A stretch of DNA of 64,000 nt from JAKVAV01 sp964635965 (GCA_964635965.1 CAZWQX010000001.1:38356-102355); one strand, 5' to 3'; shown: positions 33,468 through 43,519, counted from the stretch's first letter. The notes: generated from the letters alone by a model not told the origin. Numbers and translations: made by a program.

Positions 33468-35931
33468 AGAATACTCCCTGGATTCTATTGCTAAAGCTAT
33501 TGACGCCGAAAAGTATATTACGGACAATAAAGTTGTCCGGAACATTTTGAATGACAGCCGGAACTATAGTGGAGGTGAAGATTATTTGTTCTTCGCCCTG
33601 AGTGGTAGGCATCAAGATGGACACGAATTCATCAGAGAACTCTATTCAAAAGGTCTTAGAAATTTTGTGGTAACCAATCAAAAGGGATTTGAAGATCTGG
33701 ACGAAATGAATCTTCTGGTGGTTCCTGATGTGTTATCAGCACTGCAAAAATTGGCTTCTTATCACCGTGCGAACTTTGAGTTTCCCGTTATCGGGATCAC
33801 CGGTAGTAACGGAAAAACGATAGTCAAAGAATGGCTCTTTCAATTACTTGGAGACAAATACCAAATTGCCAGGAGCCCGCGAAGTTTTAATTCCCAACTC
33901 GGCGTTCCTCTATCCCTTTGGCAGATAAAACCTTACCATAATTTGGCAATTATCGAATGTGGCATTTCTCAGCCTGGGGAGATGGATAGGATAGAGAAAA
34001 TGGTAAAACCCGATTGGGGTATTTTCACCAATATAGGACCACCTCATCAAAAGAATTTCGAAAGCTTCAGAGAAAAGGCCTTAGAAAAGATTCAGTTGTT
34101 CAGGCACTCAAAGTTGCTTTTTTCCTGTGGAGACCACAAGATAGTACAAGCTGTAATTAAGGAAAACTTCAATGGCACAAATCTTACCTGGGGTGATAAG
34201 GATAAAAACACGCTACAAATCACCAAAACAGTATCAAAAGAAAATCAACTTTTGATCACCGGCCTTTATAAAGATGAAACACATTCAATAAACTTACCTT
34301 TTAGCGACGAAGCATCTCTGGAGAATGCTTGTCATTGTTGGCTGGTCATGTTGCATCTCGGATTTTCAGATGAGGAGATCAAGAACAGTATGGCTCGTCT
34401 GGCTCCGGTCGCCATGCGTTTAGAAAAGCGCGCAGGAATCAATGATTGCATCCTAATAAATGATGCTTACAACTCAGATTTTGCCAGCCTGGAGATTGCC
34501 TTAGATTTTCTCAATCAACAGTCTAAAGGAATGAAGAGAATTGCCATTTTGAGTGACATACTTCAATCCGGCGAAAAACATGAAATTCTTTATGCAAAGG
34601 TTGCCAGGCTTTTGGTTCGTAAAGGAATTGAAAAGGTTTATGCCATCGGTCCTGAAATAGGGGAATTAAAGGATTCATTCAAAGATCTCGATGCGGATTT
34701 TATTCCCGATACAGAGAGCTTTTTACGGTCTATTAAATCTGATAAATTCAAAGAGAGCGGAGTTTTGGTGAAAGGTGCTCGAAAATTTCAATTCGAACGC
34801 ATTGTTAATCGCCTAGAGGCGAAGTCGCATGAAACAACACTGACGATCGATCTTAATCGAATGATCGATAATCTGAACTATATCAGAACTCGCATCAATC
34901 CCAAAACCAAAATCATGGCAATGGTCAAGGCCTTTGCTTATGGCAGCGGAAGTGCTGAAATAGCTGCCGCCTTGAATCATGCTGGGGTTGATTATTTGGC
35001 CGTAGCCTATGCGGATGAGGGAATTCAATTGAGAGAATCAAATATTTCGACACCTATCATGGTGATGAATTCTGAAAACTCGGCATTTGATGCCATGATT
35101 AGGTATCGACTTGAGCCACAGATATTCAGCTTCGAATCCCTCCGAAAATTAATAAGCGAGCTAAAAAGAAGTTCACTCACCCAGCCTCTTCCCATTCATG
35201 TTAAGATCAATACGGGCATGAATCGCTTGGGATTTAATCTCGATGAAATCGACAAAGTGGTTGTAGTACTCAAAGAAAACAACACTCTAGTAGAGGTTAA
35301 ATCGGTTTTCTCACATTTGGCTGCCAGCGACGAATCAGATTTTGATGGCCTCACGACCAAACAAATAGAACGATTCCTGAAAGCATGTATTAGGTTGGAG
35401 TCAGGAGGTATCAAAGGTTTCTTCAGACACATCCTAAATTCAAACGGGATACTGAGACATCCGGAGGCCCAGTTCGAAATGGTACGTCTTGGATTAGCAC
35501 TTTATGGGCTCTCTTCGCATGAATCATTTAGGGAAGCTCTAAGTCCTATTGGCTCCTTAAAATCCGTGATTTCACAAATAAGAACCGTCTCAGCGGGAGA
35601 AGGGATCGGATATTCGCCGAAAGAGACGCTACAGGAAAATAAGCGAATAGGGGTTATTGCCATTGGTTATGCAGATGGGCTGAGAAGGGTGATGGGGAAC
35701 GGAGCAGGATATGTTTTTCTGAACGGAAAGAAAGCTCCATTTATCGGAAACATTTGCATGGACATGTCAATGATTGATCTCGAAGGAATTCCGTGTCGAG
35801 TGGGCGATGAAGTAGAAATATTTGGAGATAATATCTCCATCTACGATTTTGCCAAAACGGCTGAAACGATCCCTTATGAAATCTTGACCGCCGTTTCAGG
35901 CAGGGTAAAAAGGGTCTACTTCCGTGAATAG
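33457..35931 (+). CDS. Bifunctional UDP-MurNAc-tripeptide:D-Ala-D-Ala ligase / alanine racemase
   Basis: The 824-residue protein is a fusion characteristic of Bacteroidota. Residues about 1-455 are a MurF ligase with the ATP loop GITGSNGKTIVKEW and IIECGISQPGEMDRIEKMVKPD, adding D-Ala-D-Ala to the peptidoglycan precursor. Residues about 460-824 are an alanine racemase with the PLP lysine in MAMVKAFAYGSGSAEIA, and later HLAASDESD and IGVIAIGYADGLRRVM. One chain thus makes D-alanine and uses its dipeptide. No ddl gene is visible here. It follows tdk with an 11-base overlap. Confidence 0.96.
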   Translation: MNPEEYSLDSIAKAIDAEKYITDNKVVRNILNDSRNYSGGEDYLFFALSGRHQDGHEFIRELYSKGLRNFVVTNQKGFEDLDEMNLLVVPDVLSALQKLASYHRANFEFPVIGITGSNGKTIVKEWLFQLLGDKYQIARSPRSFNSQLGVPLSLWQIKPYHNLAIIECGISQPGEMDRIEKMVKPDWGIFTNIGPPHQKNFESFREKALEKIQLFRHSKLLFSCGDHKIVQAVIKENFNGTNLTWGDKDKNTLQITKTVSKENQLLITGLYKDETHSINLPFSDEASLENACHCWLVMLHLGFSDEEIKNSMARLAPVAMRLEKRAGINDCILINDAYNSDFASLEIALDFLNQQSKGMKRIAILSDILQSGEKHEILYAKVARLLVRKGIEKVYAIGPEIGELKDSFKDLDADFIPDTESFLRSIKSDKFKESGVLVKGARKFQFERIVNRLEAKSHETTLTIDLNRMIDNLNYIRTRINPKTKIMAMVKAFAYGSGSAEIAAALNHAGVDYLAVAYADEGIQLRESNISTPIMVMNSENSAFDAMIRYRLEPQIFSFESLRKLISELKRSSLTQPLPIHVKINTGMNRLGFNLDEIDKVVVVLKENNTLVEVKSVFSHLAASDESDFDGLTTKQIERFLKACIRLESGGIKGFFRHILNSNGILRHPEAQFEMVRLGLALYGLSSHESFREALSPIGSLKSVISQIRTVSAGEGIGYSPKETLQENKRIGVIAIGYADGLRRVMGNGAGYVFLNGKKAPFIGNICMDMSMIDLEGIPCRVGDEVEIFGDNISIYDFAKTAETIPYEILTAVSGRVKRVYFRE

Positions 35932-36022
35932 GTATCCAAGAATTTGAACAAGAATAGGCCTATTGTAGTTGATAGTGGCGAATTCTCTTACCATTTTAGC
36001 AATCTTAAAAATTCCACCAATA

Positions 36023-38716
36023 ATGAAGACAAGATTTAGCGCAGTTGTATTCCTCATTCTGACTGCGATTACATTGAATGTGAAGGGGCAAATGAGTCAT
36101 GTACCTGGAGAACTCCTCGTACAGATTCACGAAGGAGTTGATATCAATGAACTGGCTTCTGATTATTCGAGACCATGGAGTTTACAAGTGGATAAAATGA
36201 TCGCATCCCCAATGCGGGTCTACAAGTTGCAGTTTGATTCTGAGACAGATGAAAATCTTTTGTTGAGGCAAATTCGACAAGACCAAAGGGTGAGCTTGGC
36301 TCAATTTAACCATTTCGTGACCAGGCGATGTGAAGAAATAAATGATCCACAATATACTGAGCAGTGGCATCACAACAATACAGGACAAAATGGAGGCATC
36401 GTCGATTCAGATATCGATACTGATTTAGCCTGGGGATTGACCACGGGCGGGACAACCGCGTTAGGAGATACAATTGTGGTTTGTGTAATTGAGGGTGGAA
36501 ACCTTAATCACCCTGACCTGCAAGAGAACGCATGGAAAAACTACCAGGAAATTCCAAATAATGGCATCGATGACGACAACAACGGATATAGCGATGATTA
36601 CCTCGGATGGGATGTCCAATTGAATAGCGATGGTGGATCCGTGCTTCAAGGTAATCACGGAACAAATGTGATGGGTATGATAGGTGCCCGAGGTGGAAAT
36701 GGACAAAACGTCATTGGCGCCAACTGGGATGTAAAAATTATGTCCGTTTCGGGTGAGAATATTTTCCAAGAGTCATCGGTGATTTCGGCCTATATGTATC
36801 CCTTGATCATGCGGATAAAATACAATGAGACTCAAGGTGATTCCGGTGCTTTTGTGGTAGCCACAAATGCTTCTTGGGGAATTGATGGTGGAAATCCTGA
36901 TGATGTGCCTCTATGGAATGCCATGTATGACTCTCTGGGAGTGTACGGCATTTTGAATTGTGGTGCAACCGCAAATAATAATGTAAACATCGATGTAGTA
37001 GGAGATATCCCAACGGCTCTTCCCAGTGACTACATGGTGAGCGTAACGGCAACTAATAGTTCTGATGTTCGAACTTTTTCGGCATTTGGCCAAGCAACCG
37101 TTGATCTCGGCGCCCCTGGACAAGCAGTGGTTACTACGAGTGGCAATGGTGGAATTACCACCACGTCAGGAACTTCATTCGCCTCACCTTTGACTGCCGG
37201 CGTGATTGCGCTTCTCTATTCCGCACCAAGTGAAAGTTTTGCAACGTTTGTGAATGAAAACCCCCAAGGTGGAGCAGATTTTGTGAGGCAAGCGCTTTAT
37301 GATGGTGTGGATGTTGTACCAAACTTGATTGACGAAACGGTGACCGGAGGTCGAATCAATGCCTTTAACAGCCTGCTTGAAATTTTGGAAGAATTTGACT
37401 CAGATGAAGGAGTTTATGTTCCGGCGGGGAACTTCCAATCCGAATTAGTTGACGACACCGTTTACACTTTCAACTGGTCAAACCCGAATGATGTCGAAGT
37501 CATCTTCCGGTACCGATTGCAAGGTGAAGCTGACTGGATTGTTGTCGAAAACATTGAGGGCAACGCGCTTACATTCGACACACTTTTATATTGTTCGACG
37601 TATGAATTTGAGTTGGGTACTGCTTATTGTGGAGTCGGGGAAGATTTTGAATTCATCGAAGGCACGGTTTTGACAACCCTCGGATGTTGCAAAGCTCCAG
37701 ACGAGTTCGAAGTCACTACCGATCAAGAAACAGAAGTAAATCTTGAGTGGTCCACCGATTTTGCAATCACGAGCTACGAAATTTACTATCGCGAATTAGG
37801 AGAATCGGACTGGATATTATTCAGCGATGAGCCCAATACTTATCCCCTTTCAGAAGATGCAACTGTAGAAGGACTTCTTCCTTGCACGGAGTATGAGTTT
37901 TTAATTGCTCAAAGCTGTTTGGATGATATCGAAGAGGGGAACCTCTCTTTAGTAAGAACCAAGGGCTGCGGAGCTTGTCTCGATTTCGATTATTGCCCGA
38001 ATTTCTCCAACAATAGCTCTGAAGAGCATATCGAAAGTGTAGAAGTGGGTCCGTATGAATTTGAGACAGGTAATAATGGCGGTTATGCACTTTTCGAAGA
38101 TTTTGAGATTATTCTCGGAGCAGGTGAAACGTATGATGCGGTCGTAACCCCTGGTTTCCCGGGTCAATCTTTTCCAGAGTTCATCAAAATTTGGATCGAT
38201 CTAAACCAGGATGGAATATTCTCCGAAAACGGCGAATTGTTATTGAGTTCAACTCAAGGATCTTCAGATCCTGTTGAAGGTCAGATTTCAATTCCTGCCG
38301 AAGCACCGCTAGGTGCTACCAGAATGAGGGTTGCGATGAAATATGTGGGAGGTTTCATCCCGGATAATGTTGCAGCTTGTGAAAATTACCAATGGGGTGA
38401 AACAGAAGATTATTGTTTGACTATTGCAGATGTGACTTCAACCCAGGAAGAAAATGCATTCACACAGTTCTCCCTTTTCCCAAATCCAACCGAATCTTTA
38501 GTGAACATCAGTTTCAGATTAAACAGAACACTCACGTTTGAAGGAGCTGTATTTTCTATGTTCGATATTTCGGGAAAACTCGTAATGCAAGAGAATCTGT
38601 CGGAAGGAAACTCAACCCTGGATGTCAGTCGATTTGAAAATGGGCTCTATTTGTATGAGCTTAGAACAGCTGATGGTGCTGCATTGAAAACCGGGAAATT
38701 GGTTGTTGGCCGCTAA
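36023..38716 (+). CDS. T9SS-secreted subtilisin-like (S8) peptidase with Fn3 and GEVED domains
   Basis: The start is the ATG at 36023 (897 residues), giving the signal peptide MKTRFSAVVFLILTAITL. The S8 domain has His212 in NHGTNVMG, the oxyanion Asn282 in ATNASWG and Ser385 in GTSFASP. The catalytic-aspartate motif reads VIEGGNLNHPDL, with Glu157 in place of Asp. Two fibronectin III-like modules follow (about 465-660), then a GEVED domain (IWIDLNQDGIFSENGELLL), and a C-terminal T9SS type A sorting domain (FSLFPNPTESLVNISF ... LVVGR). It should therefore be exported to the cell surface or medium. A terminator lies just beyond the stop, inside the convergent glycosyltransferase gene. Confidence 0.92.
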   Translation: MKTRFSAVVFLILTAITLNVKGQMSHVPGELLVQIHEGVDINELASDYSRPWSLQVDKMIASPMRVYKLQFDSETDENLLLRQIRQDQRVSLAQFNHFVTRRCEEINDPQYTEQWHHNNTGQNGGIVDSDIDTDLAWGLTTGGTTALGDTIVVCVIEGGNLNHPDLQENAWKNYQEIPNNGIDDDNNGYSDDYLGWDVQLNSDGGSVLQGNHGTNVMGMIGARGGNGQNVIGANWDVKIMSVSGENIFQESSVISAYMYPLIMRIKYNETQGDSGAFVVATNASWGIDGGNPDDVPLWNAMYDSLGVYGILNCGATANNNVNIDVVGDIPTALPSDYMVSVTATNSSDVRTFSAFGQATVDLGAPGQAVVTTSGNGGITTTSGTSFASPLTAGVIALLYSAPSESFATFVNENPQGGADFVRQALYDGVDVVPNLIDETVTGGRINAFNSLLEILEEFDSDEGVYVPAGNFQSELVDDTVYTFNWSNPNDVEVIFRYRLQGEADWIVVENIEGNALTFDTLLYCSTYEFELGTAYCGVGEDFEFIEGTVLTTLGCCKAPDEFEVTTDQETEVNLEWSTDFAITSYEIYYRELGESDWILFSDEPNTYPLSEDATVEGLLPCTEYEFLIAQSCLDDIEEGNLSLVRTKGCGACLDFDYCPNFSNNSSEEHIESVEVGPYEFETGNNGGYALFEDFEIILGAGETYDAVVTPGFPGQSFPEFIKIWIDLNQDGIFSENGELLLSSTQGSSDPVEGQISIPAEAPLGATRMRVAMKYVGGFIPDNVAACENYQWGETEDYCLTIADVTSTQEENAFTQFSLFPNPTESLVNISFRLNRTLTFEGAVFSMFDISGKLVMQENLSEGNSTLDVSRFENGLYLYELRTADGAALKTGKLVVGR

Positions 38717-39828
38717 CGAGCTACTGATTTTTTAGGCAAGGCATTAATAAGCGCTTCGAGGTTTTCTTTGAAGCGCTTTTTTGTTAGTCTTTTTCCAATA
38801 TGTTTTCGTGAATTTGGAAGAGCGCCATTTTGCAAGTGTAAGGTCATTAAGTCGTCGTCTGATAAAGAGGATCCGTTTCCATATTCGACTGAGTATTTGC
38901 CATTATCAAAAAGCTCATTCCCAATCAGGCATTTCCTCGATATGGGTAATATTCCTGAAAGCAATGTGCGGTAAGCCACCCCAAGAAATGGTTCAAGTTC
39001 GGGATCGACCATGCAGGCGTCCAACCCCATGTAAAATTGAGGATCATATACCTGATAAGACGAAATAACAATTCTATGCTCATCAACAAAAAGGTCAGGT
39101 ATCTTTTCCTTGAGGTAGTCTATGCTCCCCGCTGATCCGTTCAAACTCAGTCTTACATCAGAGTGAACTTTCAACAACTCAGTTAAGACCTTACCCGTTG
39201 TTTCAATGAACCCTACCTCGTCAGGTACATGCCAACCGATTATTTTAGGGTCTGAATCATTGGGAAACAATTGCGTTTTCGCCTTATGTCTCTCTTCATC
39301 AGAAAAATCAAATTGCTTTCGAGAAATAGGAATGGGAATGACGTGTACCTTACTGTGATCCAAATTTGTGCCTCTTTTGACATCGGTTGCCGTATGGTTT
39401 AAAGGGGTTAGCCAAGCATCAATCTGATTGAATCTAAACGTATGAAGGAAGTCTCTTTTCATTTCGGCCAAAGGCCTGTCCTGAATGTAGATTAACCGGA
39501 GTCTTCCCTTCATCAAAAACTTGGTAGTAACCAACAGACCCGTTTCTTTGTGATCTCGAAAAATCAACGTAGAAATCCCCTCCTCTCTCAAGGTATTAGC
39601 AAATCTTAAAGAAGCATTAAAGTCGTTTCTAACACTGCTTTTACCTAATCCAATACGATGCAGTCCTGAATGCTTTGCCTTTTTATAAGGTTCTCCTTTC
39701 TTTCTACCAATCAAAACGAATTCCAGCGAATCTTTTGAAAGCATCTGCCCTGTCAAAAGCATCTCCCGCTTGACAACGTCATAGTGTTTATCCCCAATAA
39801 ACAATCCTATTTTGAGCCCTTTCTTCAC
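38713..39828 (-). CDS. GT-B fold glycosyltransferase (GT4-like)
   Basis: This 371-residue cytosolic protein opens KIGLFIGDKHYDVVKREMLLT and has a C-terminal half typical of GT4 enzymes: IIGWHVPDEVGFIETTGKVL, VRLSLNGSAGSIDYLKEKIPD and DACMVDPELEPFLGVAYRTLLSGILPISRK. That last stretch matches the donor-binding E-x7-E region loosely. The substrate is unknown. It follows the O-antigen ligase-like gene with 24 bases between, which points to surface polysaccharide synthesis. The 3' end carries the terminator of the convergent S8 gene on the opposite strand. Confidence 0.75.
   Translation of the reverse strand: MKKGLKIGLFIGDKHYDVVKREMLLTGQMLSKDSLEFVLIGRKKGEPYKKAKHSGLHRIGLGKSSVRNDFNASLRFANTLREEGISTLIFRDHKETGLLVTTKFLMKGRLRLIYIQDRPLAEMKRDFLHTFRFNQIDAWLTPLNHTATDVKRGTNLDHSKVHVIPIPISRKQFDFSDEERHKAKTQLFPNDSDPKIIGWHVPDEVGFIETTGKVLTELLKVHSDVRLSLNGSAGSIDYLKEKIPDLFVDEHRIVISSYQVYDPQFYMGLDACMVDPELEPFLGVAYRTLLSGILPISRKCLIGNELFDNGKYSVEYGNGSSLSDDDLMTLHLQNGALPNSRKHIGKRLTKKRFKENLEALINALPKKSVAR
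38749..38782 (+). terminator. Intrinsic terminator of the S8 peptidase gene, inside the convergent gene
   Basis: AAGCGCTTC (38749-38757) pairs perfectly with GAAGCGCTT (38770-38778) around a 12-base loop and continues into T6. On the plus strand it lies 33 bases after the S8 stop; on the minus strand the same bases encode the C-terminal region of the glycosyltransferase. Confidence 0.75.
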
Positions 39829-39852
39829 ATATTAAATGTAAGGAATACAGAA

Positions 39853-41391
39853 CTAGTTTGCACCATTCCTATACGCTGAAAACAGTGATGTGAAAAAGGC
39901 AATAAAGGTCACCCCGGCTTGAGTCTCAAGGGTATCCTCTGTCATAAAAGACAACGCAGCGACACAGAAAAAAAAGAAAAAACCAGGGTGCTTTACTGAT
40001 CTGTGAAGAACGATTCCTAAACCGGCAAAAAAATAAATAAGACCAACTATCCCGAAGGTCACGAAAAAGGTGATATACTGATTATGAGCCCTTAGCCTAT
40101 ACCTGGGATCAATATCAATAGGGTACTCCTCATATGCTTTTAAGAAAACATCTTTGACATCCCCTGTTCCTGTTCCGAATAACCAGTAGTCCTTGGCTAT
40201 CGACAATCCAATATTCCAATAAACCACTCGCTGGAAAAACGAAGACCCTTGGACTTCTCCTGAGCTGAAAAACATATGAGCTCCGTGCAGGAAGGAGTGA
40301 ATTCGAAGAGGCAATCCATAACTTTCCGCGTAAATCGCTGCCGGAAAACCTGATTCTATTCGCTCAATATCCTCATCATTTAATGAATTAACACCAACAC
40401 TATCTTTTGTCAATCCCTTCGACGTGAGGTACCTAACCAAACAATCAATAGTTGGAATATTTATCATCGGATCGTAACCGATCTTAGAATCGCTCCGTTT
40501 ATTCCACTCCCTGGCCAATTCAAGCTCACAGATATTGGAGTATACCATATTCCCGTTTTCGATTTGATCAGTTGAATAATGATTAAATGGATTTCCTGCT
40601 TCAGTGACAGGTAATTTGGGAATTGCGTCATCCGATAGGATGAAATAGTCGTCGTAGGTTCCTTTTAAATAGAAGAATAATACCACGGGAATAATAGAAA
40701 AAACCGAGATTGAGGCGATGCGTTTTGATCCTTTCACTCCCGTCAAAAAATAAGAGGTAAGAACGATTATAACCGAAATAATGAGTGTAATAAATGCTGT
40801 CAGCGCCTGAAGTATGTAGAGAAAGATCAGAACATTTACCACGGTCACGATTATGATGGTCTTCCATCCTTTAGAAACATTCTTATATATCCAAAGCATC
40901 AATCCCAAGAGGGTGATCATCATTAGTCCCAATCGAATATGCGAGATATCAGGAACAATAATTCTCGGCGAAATATCAGCCCCATCGAGGGTGAAATAAT
41001 TAAAATACCCAACCAGGATAGCTATCCAAACCCCAACTCCTAATGAGAGAATCACGATTTTTAACTCCTGGAATTTGAGTGGGTAAACGCCTAATGAGAT
41101 TGCCAAAACCAAAAGCGGAAGCTTTATTCTCAAATCTTTGAAGGCATACTCAAAGTTTTGCGTATTGATCAGCCAAATTACATGAAGAAGAAAGAGGCCA
41201 ACAAGCCAGAGTGCGGGTTCGGAAGACCGAAGACCTGACAGTCTCGCTTTGATCTTGAATTCAACCAAAAAAAGAATGAGCAACAGGATGGTACCTATGC
41301 TCATCAATAAGTTTAAATTCGGCATTCCCGCCGCTAATATGCAAGTTGCCGAAAGCCTTAGTTTTCGGATGGTCTGTTCCCTCGCGATCAA
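39853..41391 (-). CDS. O-antigen ligase/polymerase-like membrane protein
   Basis: This 512-residue integral membrane protein has about ten to twelve hydrophobic segments and a large polar loop (about residues 255-400) before the last membrane segments. It contains SIAKDYWLFGTGTGDVKDVFL followed by RAHNQYITFFVTFGIVGLIYF, the W-x-x-G-x-G and HNxxL-type pattern of the Wzy_C/WaaL (O-antigen ligase) family. It would join or polymerise lipid-linked glycans on the periplasmic side. It starts four bases after the S41 peptidase stop and precedes a glycosyltransferase. Confidence 0.82.
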   Translation of the reverse strand: MIAREQTIRKLRLSATCILAAGMPNLNLLMSIGTILLLILFLVEFKIKARLSGLRSSEPALWLVGLFLLHVIWLINTQNFEYAFKDLRIKLPLLVLAISLGVYPLKFQELKIVILSLGVGVWIAILVGYFNYFTLDGADISPRIIVPDISHIRLGLMMITLLGLMLWIYKNVSKGWKTIIIVTVVNVLIFLYILQALTAFITLIISVIIVLTSYFLTGVKGSKRIASISVFSIIPVVLFFYLKGTYDDYFILSDDAIPKLPVTEAGNPFNHYSTDQIENGNMVYSNICELELAREWNKRSDSKIGYDPMINIPTIDCLVRYLTSKGLTKDSVGVNSLNDEDIERIESGFPAAIYAESYGLPLRIHSFLHGAHMFFSSGEVQGSSFFQRVVYWNIGLSIAKDYWLFGTGTGDVKDVFLKAYEEYPIDIDPRYRLRAHNQYITFFVTFGIVGLIYFFAGLGIVLHRSVKHPGFFFFFCVAALSFMTEDTLETQAGVTFIAFFTSLFSAYRNGAN

Positions 41392-41395
41392 TCAA

Positions 41396-43048
41396 TCAAG
41401 GTGTAAGAATGGAACGATAGGATTGTCCATCTTGATGAATTTCCAATGCGGCCTCAATAGCGGGATCGTCTGCCAGTGTATTTTCAATTCTTCCGCGTTG
41501 AAAGTGATACCTCGAAACAATCTCATTTTCCAGAATCGGTTTAATGTCGTCTTGAAAAATTTGAAGATCATCACTCTTATGTGAAGTAATTGCCGTCTCC
41601 AAAGTTTCAAAAGCCTGCTGACTCAGACCGTAGTATTTTTCATCCTTTGCAATGGAAACAAGTTGTTCAAATTCCTTTTCTGTATCTGTGGTATAGGAGT
41701 AATTCTTATCATCAAGAAACTCTACAAATTCCATATAATCTTTTTCGGACAGCCTAAACTCAGCCGCCGAGCCAATGCCCTCGTGACTCCTGGCAAATTC
41801 ATTCGCATACTTGAAGAAGAGATTCTCTGTGAGCAAACTAACGATGATATGGGGAATCTCGTCGTTTCTAACTTTGACATCAGGTTCTATACCTCTTCCA
41901 TCAATCACCTCCCTTCCATTTGCAGTTTTGAATTTTTTCAAAAGAGAATCGGGAACTTCATCGGCAATTCCATTTTCGTTTTTATGCGAATAGTCGAGTT
42001 TTTGGATCAATCTGCCACTTGGGATATAATACTTTGCGACGGTAAGTTTCAATTTGCTGTTGTACTGCAAATCTTTCGTTTGCTGCACAAGCCCTTTGCC
42101 AAAAGTTGTATTTCCAATGATTACCCCTCTATCGAGATCTTGCATGCAGCCGGCAACAATTTCAGAGGCGGAAGCGCTTCCTTGATCTACGAGAATCACC
42201 AAAGGAATCTCCAGATCTAAAGGATCATTAAGCGCAATATGTGTCTGATCCCATTCCGAAATTTTCCCTTTTGTCCTTACCACTTCTTGTCCTTTCGGAA
42301 CAAAAAAGTTCACAATGTTTACCGCCTCACGGAGGAGTCCTCCTCCGTTTCCTCTCAGATCAAAAATTAATTTCTTCATCCCCTGCTCTTCCTTTAAATC
42401 CTTAAAGGCTGCCTTTACTTCTTTGCTTGCCGTTTGAGTAAAGCTGTTCAAACTAATGTAACCAACTTCTTCATTCAGCATGCCATAATAAGGCACATCG
42501 GGAATCTTAATATCCTCTCGGACTATTTCAACCTGACCAACCTCGCCATACCGCTCATATTCTACGGTTAAAGAAGTTCCTGACTGTCCTTTTAACAACG
42601 TGCTGATTTGTTCTTGGTCTTTGCCCTCAACTTCAATACCATCGACCTTTAACAATTGGTCACCTGCAATCAACCCTGCCTTTTGGGCAGGAGATCCCTC
42701 GTAAGGCTCGGATATATAAACGCCTCCATCAACGGATCTAATCAAGCTTCCTATCCCGCCATACTGACCTGTAGTCATAAAGCGGTAATCTTCAATGTTA
42801 CTCTCCGTTATGTAGTTCGTGTAAGGATCAAGAGATTCTAACATCGCATCGATACCCGTTTTCATTAGCTCTCCGGGCTTTGTTTCATCCACATAGTAGA
42901 TATTAAGCTCCTTGTAAAGAGTTGCGAAAATTTCAAGATTCTTTGAAACTTCGAAGAAATTGTCACCTGGTGAAACAGCTCTAAATCCTAGAAATGCTAC
43001 CGCCACAATCGCCACGGGGATAAGGATTCTTTTGATTCTCATTTTCAT
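41396..43048 (-). CDS. C-terminal processing peptidase (S41), Ctp/Prc-like
   Basis: This 550-residue envelope protease has an N-terminal hydrophobic anchor (ILIPVAIVAVAFLGFRAV), a PDZ domain (about residues 85-170, GGIGSLIRSVDGGVYISEPYEGS) and the S41 catalytic core. The serine is in LVDQGSASASEIVAG and the lysine in IIGNTTFGKGLVQ. The C-terminal extension (about 430-550) is polar and helical. Ctp proteases trim or degrade periplasmic proteins from their C-termini. Two ATG codons two apart can serve as start. The gene reads into the O-antigen ligase-like gene with a 4-base gap. Confidence 0.93.
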   Translation of the reverse strand: MKMRIKRILIPVAIVAVAFLGFRAVSPGDNFFEVSKNLEIFATLYKELNIYYVDETKPGELMKTGIDAMLESLDPYTNYITESNIEDYRFMTTGQYGGIGSLIRSVDGGVYISEPYEGSPAQKAGLIAGDQLLKVDGIEVEGKDQEQISTLLKGQSGTSLTVEYERYGEVGQVEIVREDIKIPDVPYYGMLNEEVGYISLNSFTQTASKEVKAAFKDLKEEQGMKKLIFDLRGNGGGLLREAVNIVNFFVPKGQEVVRTKGKISEWDQTHIALNDPLDLEIPLVILVDQGSASASEIVAGCMQDLDRGVIIGNTTFGKGLVQQTKDLQYNSKLKLTVAKYYIPSGRLIQKLDYSHKNENGIADEVPDSLLKKFKTANGREVIDGRGIEPDVKVRNDEIPHIIVSLLTENLFFKYANEFARSHEGIGSAAEFRLSEKDYMEFVEFLDDKNYSYTTDTEKEFEQLVSIAKDEKYYGLSQQAFETLETAITSHKSDDLQIFQDDIKPILENEIVSRYHFQRGRIENTLADDPAIEAALEIHQDGQSYRSILTP

Positions 43049-43118
43049 TTAAATCCGTTTAATCTTTAAAGTTAGTATAGTTAACGAAGAAAGAACAGGC
43101 TTGAAACCCGAAGCCATA

Positions 43119-43508
43119 CTAATTCTTGTTAATCTGCGGCCATTGTTTCTCTATCCAATCTTTGAATGATTTCTCGAGTAAATGGTATTGAGGAATCCCT
43201 TGACCCATATATAAAACGGCTAGGAGCACTCTTTTATTGGAATGAGACTGATATTGCTGAACCATTTCATTTTTGTTCAGCCTAATCACTTCTCTCAGTC
43301 TGCGTTTAACCTTATTTCGATCAACCGCTTTCTTCACCGACCTCTTCGGAACGATAACCAAAAACTTTGCCTTGGGCCAATCAGAAGAATCTACTTCGAG
43401 CATACGAAACTTCAGTATGCCTTGTGAGGAGAATTTTCCCGTACGGAAAAGCTCGTCCACTTCTCTCTTGGAGCAAATTCTTTCTGCTTTGGTAAATCGG
43501 TTTGACAT
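43119..43508 (-). CDS. rnpA: Ribonuclease P protein component
   Basis: RnpA is the protein subunit of RNase P, which matures the 5' ends of tRNAs. I take the ATG at 43508 (129 residues, MSNRFTKAERICSKREVDEL); the longer frame runs over a terminator and the end of the gene upstream. The RNR motif reads DRNKVKRRLREVIRLNK and the central FLVIVPKRSVKKAV strand is typical. It is not next to rpmH or dnaA here. It is followed by the S41 peptidase 70 bases later on the same strand. Confidence 0.93.
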   Translation of the reverse strand: MSNRFTKAERICSKREVDELFRTGKFSSQGILKFRMLEVDSSDWPKAKFLVIVPKRSVKKAVDRNKVKRRLREVIRLNKNEMVQQYQSHSNKRVLLAVLYMGQGIPQYHLLEKSFKDWIEKQWPQINKN

Positions 43509-43519
43509 AGAAACAACAA

